A stretch of 64,000 nt of DNA from an uncultured Collinsella sp. (GTDB lineage Bacteria; Actinomycetota; Coriobacteriia; Coriobacteriales; Coriobacteriaceae). The stretch is from assembly GCA_934646815.1 (NCBI GenBank), contig CAKUEW010000004.1:53164-117163 (forward strand), given 5' to 3'. Under the pieces are notes generated by a model. It was not told the origin of the DNA. It ran no database searches and saw only the letters and a program-made list of their open reading frames with translations. The position numbers and the translations under genes are program-made. Below, one piece after another: positions 61,971 to 64,000 of the stretch. The stretch's first letter is position 1. Each line of letters opens with the position of its first letter.

Positions 61971-63266
61971 CTACTGGTTATCGGCAGCCGAGAAATCGAT
62001 GTCGAGAGAAGAGACGGTCCAACCGATATGGTTGTCGGCGCGCACAAATTTGACGGTGTACTCCTGCTCGCCGCCCTTGGACAGCGCAACCTTCACCTTA
62101 GCGGTGGTCTCGGTCATGGACTGGTCCATGCCCTCGATGGAAGGCGTGGCGCCCTGCGGAATCGAGGAGATGATCATCGACTTGGCGTCCTCGGACAGGC
62201 TCGATGCCAGGCAGGACTCGGCCTTTGCGGTATCACCGTCACCGGCAGCCTGGAACAGGTCGGTAAGCACGGACTCCTGCGAGGGGAAGCCCAGACCGCG
62301 CGTATAGGCAAAGCCCAGGCCGCCCGCGGCGATCACGATCAGCAGAAGCAGCACCAAGAAGACCTTAAGACCCGTATGGCGATGGCGACGACGGACCTTG
62401 GCCTGCTTTCGGTCCTGCTGGACCATCTCGGACTCGGACAGGGTAAAGAAGCCCGTGTCGGAGGGATCGGGCATAAACTGACCGGTCGCACCCGTGGGGT
62501 CGAGCGGGTCAACGGCGGGTGCATCCATCGCGGGTGCGGGAGCCGTGGCCATGGCCGTCTGGGCCGAAAGCGCAGCGAGTGAATCGTGCACGCGGGCAAG
62601 CTCGTCGGACTGCTCGGGCGTGAGCTGGTAGATGCCGTCTGCGGTGGCGGCGTTAAATGCATCGAGCGCCTCGGACGGACGGCCGGCTGCAGAGAGCGCC
62701 TCGCCCATACCGGCGTTGAGTGCGCGGCTATCGTCGCGCGGACCGGCAAAATCGATGGCCGTGCGATAGGTCTCCACGGCGTCCGCCGGGCGACCGAGCT
62801 TAATAAAGCAGCGACCGAGCTCGCCGAGGGCGGCTGCAGGAGCCGGGTTGGCGCCGTCGATGGCGGCCTGGCGGAAGGCTGTGCCGGCATTGGCGTAATC
62901 ACCCGACTGGAAGAGCGCGTTGCCAAGGCCCAGGTAGGCCTTGAACGGCGTGGCATAGGAAGCATCCTGGGTGGCGGCGGAGAAGGCCTGGGCAGCCGTG
63001 GTGTAATCGCCCACGGCGGCAAGCGCCTTACCGCGGTTGGTGAGCAGCGCGCCGCGCTTGCCATAGGTGCCATCGTTCAGGGCGGCGGCGTAGGCCTCGG
63101 CGGCCTCGGCGTACATACCCAGGTGCATCAAGGCGTTGCCGCGCAGGTGGTCGGCCTCGCCCATAATCTCGTTGGGAGTCTTTGCCGCACCGAGCATCTG
63201 GGCGGCAGCAGAATAATCACCCGCGCGATAAGCGGCGCGGCCCTGTTGGATCAGCTGGCTATTCAA
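61971..63266 (-). CDS. TPR-repeat membrane protein
   Basis: Function unknown. The 431-residue protein has at least five TPR-type repeats in a cytosolic N-terminal part (about 1-230; AYRAGDYSAAAQMLG, HLGMYAEAAEAYA, AVGDYTTAAQAFS, SGDYANAGTAFRQA). A Pro/Asp linker follows, then one membrane helix (about 300-322) after a basic stretch, and an outer domain of about 105 residues with mixed beta character. It starts at TTG after AAGGGG. It sits 12 bases after the cyclophilin gene, so they are co-transcribed. A scaffold or cell-envelope role is inference. Confidence 0.75.
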   Translation of the reverse strand: MNSQLIQQGRAAYRAGDYSAAAQMLGAAKTPNEIMGEADHLRGNALMHLGMYAEAAEAYAAALNDGTYGKRGALLTNRGKALAAVGDYTTAAQAFSAATQDASYATPFKAYLGLGNALFQSGDYANAGTAFRQAAIDGANPAPAAALGELGRCFIKLGRPADAVETYRTAIDFAGPRDDSRALNAGMGEALSAAGRPSEALDAFNAATADGIYQLTPEQSDELARVHDSLAALSAQTAMATAPAPAMDAPAVDPLDPTGATGQFMPDPSDTGFFTLSESEMVQQDRKQAKVRRRHRHTGLKVFLVLLLLIVIAAGGLGFAYTRGLGFPSQESVLTDLFQAAGDGDTAKAESCLASSLSEDAKSMIISSIPQGATPSIEGMDQSMTETTAKVKVALSKGGEQEYTVKFVRADNHIGWTVSSLDIDFSAADNQ

Positions 63267-63278
63267 GGAAGTCCCCTT

Positions 63279-63821
63279 TTACTCGTGAACGATCTCGACG
63301 TGAACGATCTCGTCGCCGGCACGCAGCTGCGAAATCACATCGAGGCCCTCGACCGTGGTGCCAAAGACGGTGTAACCCGAATCGAGGTTGTGCTGGGCAC
63401 CCAGGCAGAAGTAGAACTGCGAGCCCGCGGAATCGGGATCCATGGAGCGTGCCATGGCAAGCGCACCGTCAGCATGGCTGTTGTGCGGGTTGGTGGCAAA
63501 TTCGCCCTTAATGCAGTAGCCGGGACCGCCGGTACCGGGCATGCCGTCGGGCCCCTCAAGGCCGGCGGCGACATCGGCGCCGGACATATCGCGGGTGTTG
63601 GGGTCGCCGCCCTGGATCACAAAGCCGGGCACGTAGCGATGGAACTTAAGGCCGTCGTAAAAGCCCATAGTGGAAAGCTCGCAGAAGTTCGCCACATGGA
63701 TGGGAGCGCCCTCGCCGTCAAACTTAACCTTGATGGTGCCCTTCGACGTCTCGATTACCGCGCACTCGTCACCGGCGAGCTGGTACTCGGGCGTATAAAG
63801 CTCTTTCTTAAAACCAAACAT
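63279..63821 (-). CDS. Cyclophilin-type peptidyl-prolyl isomerase
   Basis: Catalyses proline isomerisation in folding. The 180-residue protein has the cyclophilin core: FHRYVPGFVIQGGDPN (catalytic Arg in FHR), GALAMARSMDPDSAGSQFYF and YTVFGTTVEGLDVI. The N-terminal FGFKKELYTPEYQLAGDE is not a signal peptide, so it is cytosolic. AGGAAGG precedes the ATG. It has its own promoter 40 bases upstream and leads the two-gene unit with the TPR protein. Confidence 0.93.
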   Translation of the reverse strand: MFGFKKELYTPEYQLAGDECAVIETSKGTIKVKFDGEGAPIHVANFCELSTMGFYDGLKFHRYVPGFVIQGGDPNTRDMSGADVAAGLEGPDGMPGTGGPGYCIKGEFATNPHNSHADGALAMARSMDPDSAGSQFYFCLGAQHNLDSGYTVFGTTVEGLDVISQLRAGDEIVHVEIVHE

Positions 63822-63860
63822 GTGGTTCCTTCCTCGTGCATTTAAAGCATATTTCTACGA

Positions 63861-63890
63861 ATTGTAGCAATAAGCGTGGGGTTCCATCAA
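63861..63890 (-). promoter_or_regulatory. Cyclophilin operon promoter
   Basis: On the minus strand TTGATG (63885-63890), 18 bases, then TACAAT (63861-63866), with TGC before the -10. RNA would start near 63854. Confidence 0.7.
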
Positions 63891-63950
63891 TTGCGCACGC
63901 AGGATATACCGCCGATGGCGAACCCTTGATTATCAACTTCACCCGAACAC

Positions 63951-63990
63951 TTCCCACATTCATCCGCACATGTGCGGATGAATGTGGGAA
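63951..63990. repeat. Perfect 40-bp palindrome
   Basis: Arms of 20 bases (TTCCCACATTCATCCGCACA and its exact complement) meet with no loop. No T tract follows on either strand within view. It lies at the right edge beyond the cyclophilin promoter, so its partner gene is outside the window. Confidence 0.85.
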
Positions 63991-64000
63991 CCCGGTACCC

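Overview
The window looks like a chromosomal segment of a Coriobacteriia (Actinomycetota) gut anaerobe, most likely Collinsella. This is inference from gene content, not a database match. Supporting signs are high GC, an actinobacterial mihF-type integration host factor, a fused AdhE, pyruvate phosphate dikinase with its DUF299 regulator, separate alpha/beta glycyl-tRNA synthetase, a full rod-shape cluster (mreBCD, PBP2, rodA), and many TTG/GTG starts. Sixty-one protein genes are called. All but four (rpmB, adhE, an APH-like kinase, dinB) lie on the minus strand. No tRNA, rRNA or CRISPR array was seen.

Layout. 1-5.8 kb: tail of holA, DNA-uptake genes comEC-comEA, then thiI, rpoZ, gmk and mihF. 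6-11.5 kb: pyrimidine operon pyrR-B-C-K-D-F with a leader terminator/hairpin that looks like an attenuator. 11.6-16.9 kb: rpmB, a REP-associated tyrosine transposase flanked by REP-like palindromes, adhE and a kinase-fold gene. 17-28.2 kb: proS, ispG, rseP, dxr, cdsA, uppS, frr, pyrH, tsf, rpsB, xer recombinase. 28.3-34 kb: trmFO, dprA, comM, yraN, rnhB, rplS. 34.1-37 kb: one large secreted protein of unknown function with an aerolysin-like (ETX/MTX2-like) middle. 37-44 kb: ppdK, its regulator, glyS, glyQ. 44.1-46.6 kb: lepB, trmD, rimM, khpA, rpsP. 46.8-48.1 kb: dinB. 48.2-52.2 kb: rsfS, yqeK, nadD, obg, rpmA, rplU. 52.2-63.8 kb: two conserved proteins of the TIGR03936/TIGR03960 type, a DUF697-like protein, rodA, PBP2, mreD, mreC, mreB, a TPR membrane protein and a cyclophilin.

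How the parts fit. Most of the window is core housekeeping: UMP synthesis, isoprenoid and undecaprenyl lipid supply (ispG, dxr, uppS, cdsA), cell elongation, ribosome assembly and tRNA modification. comEA, comEC, dprA and comM together suggest a natural-transformation route. AdhE and PpdK point to fermentative metabolism.

The least explained items are the secreted aerolysin-like protein, the winged-helix-like insert in RseP, the REP/transposase unit, a shared TGC extension before the -10 of six promoters, a palindromic operator overlapping the mihF promoter, helically phased GGTAAA repeats upstream of ppdK, and a perfect 40-bp palindrome at the right edge.
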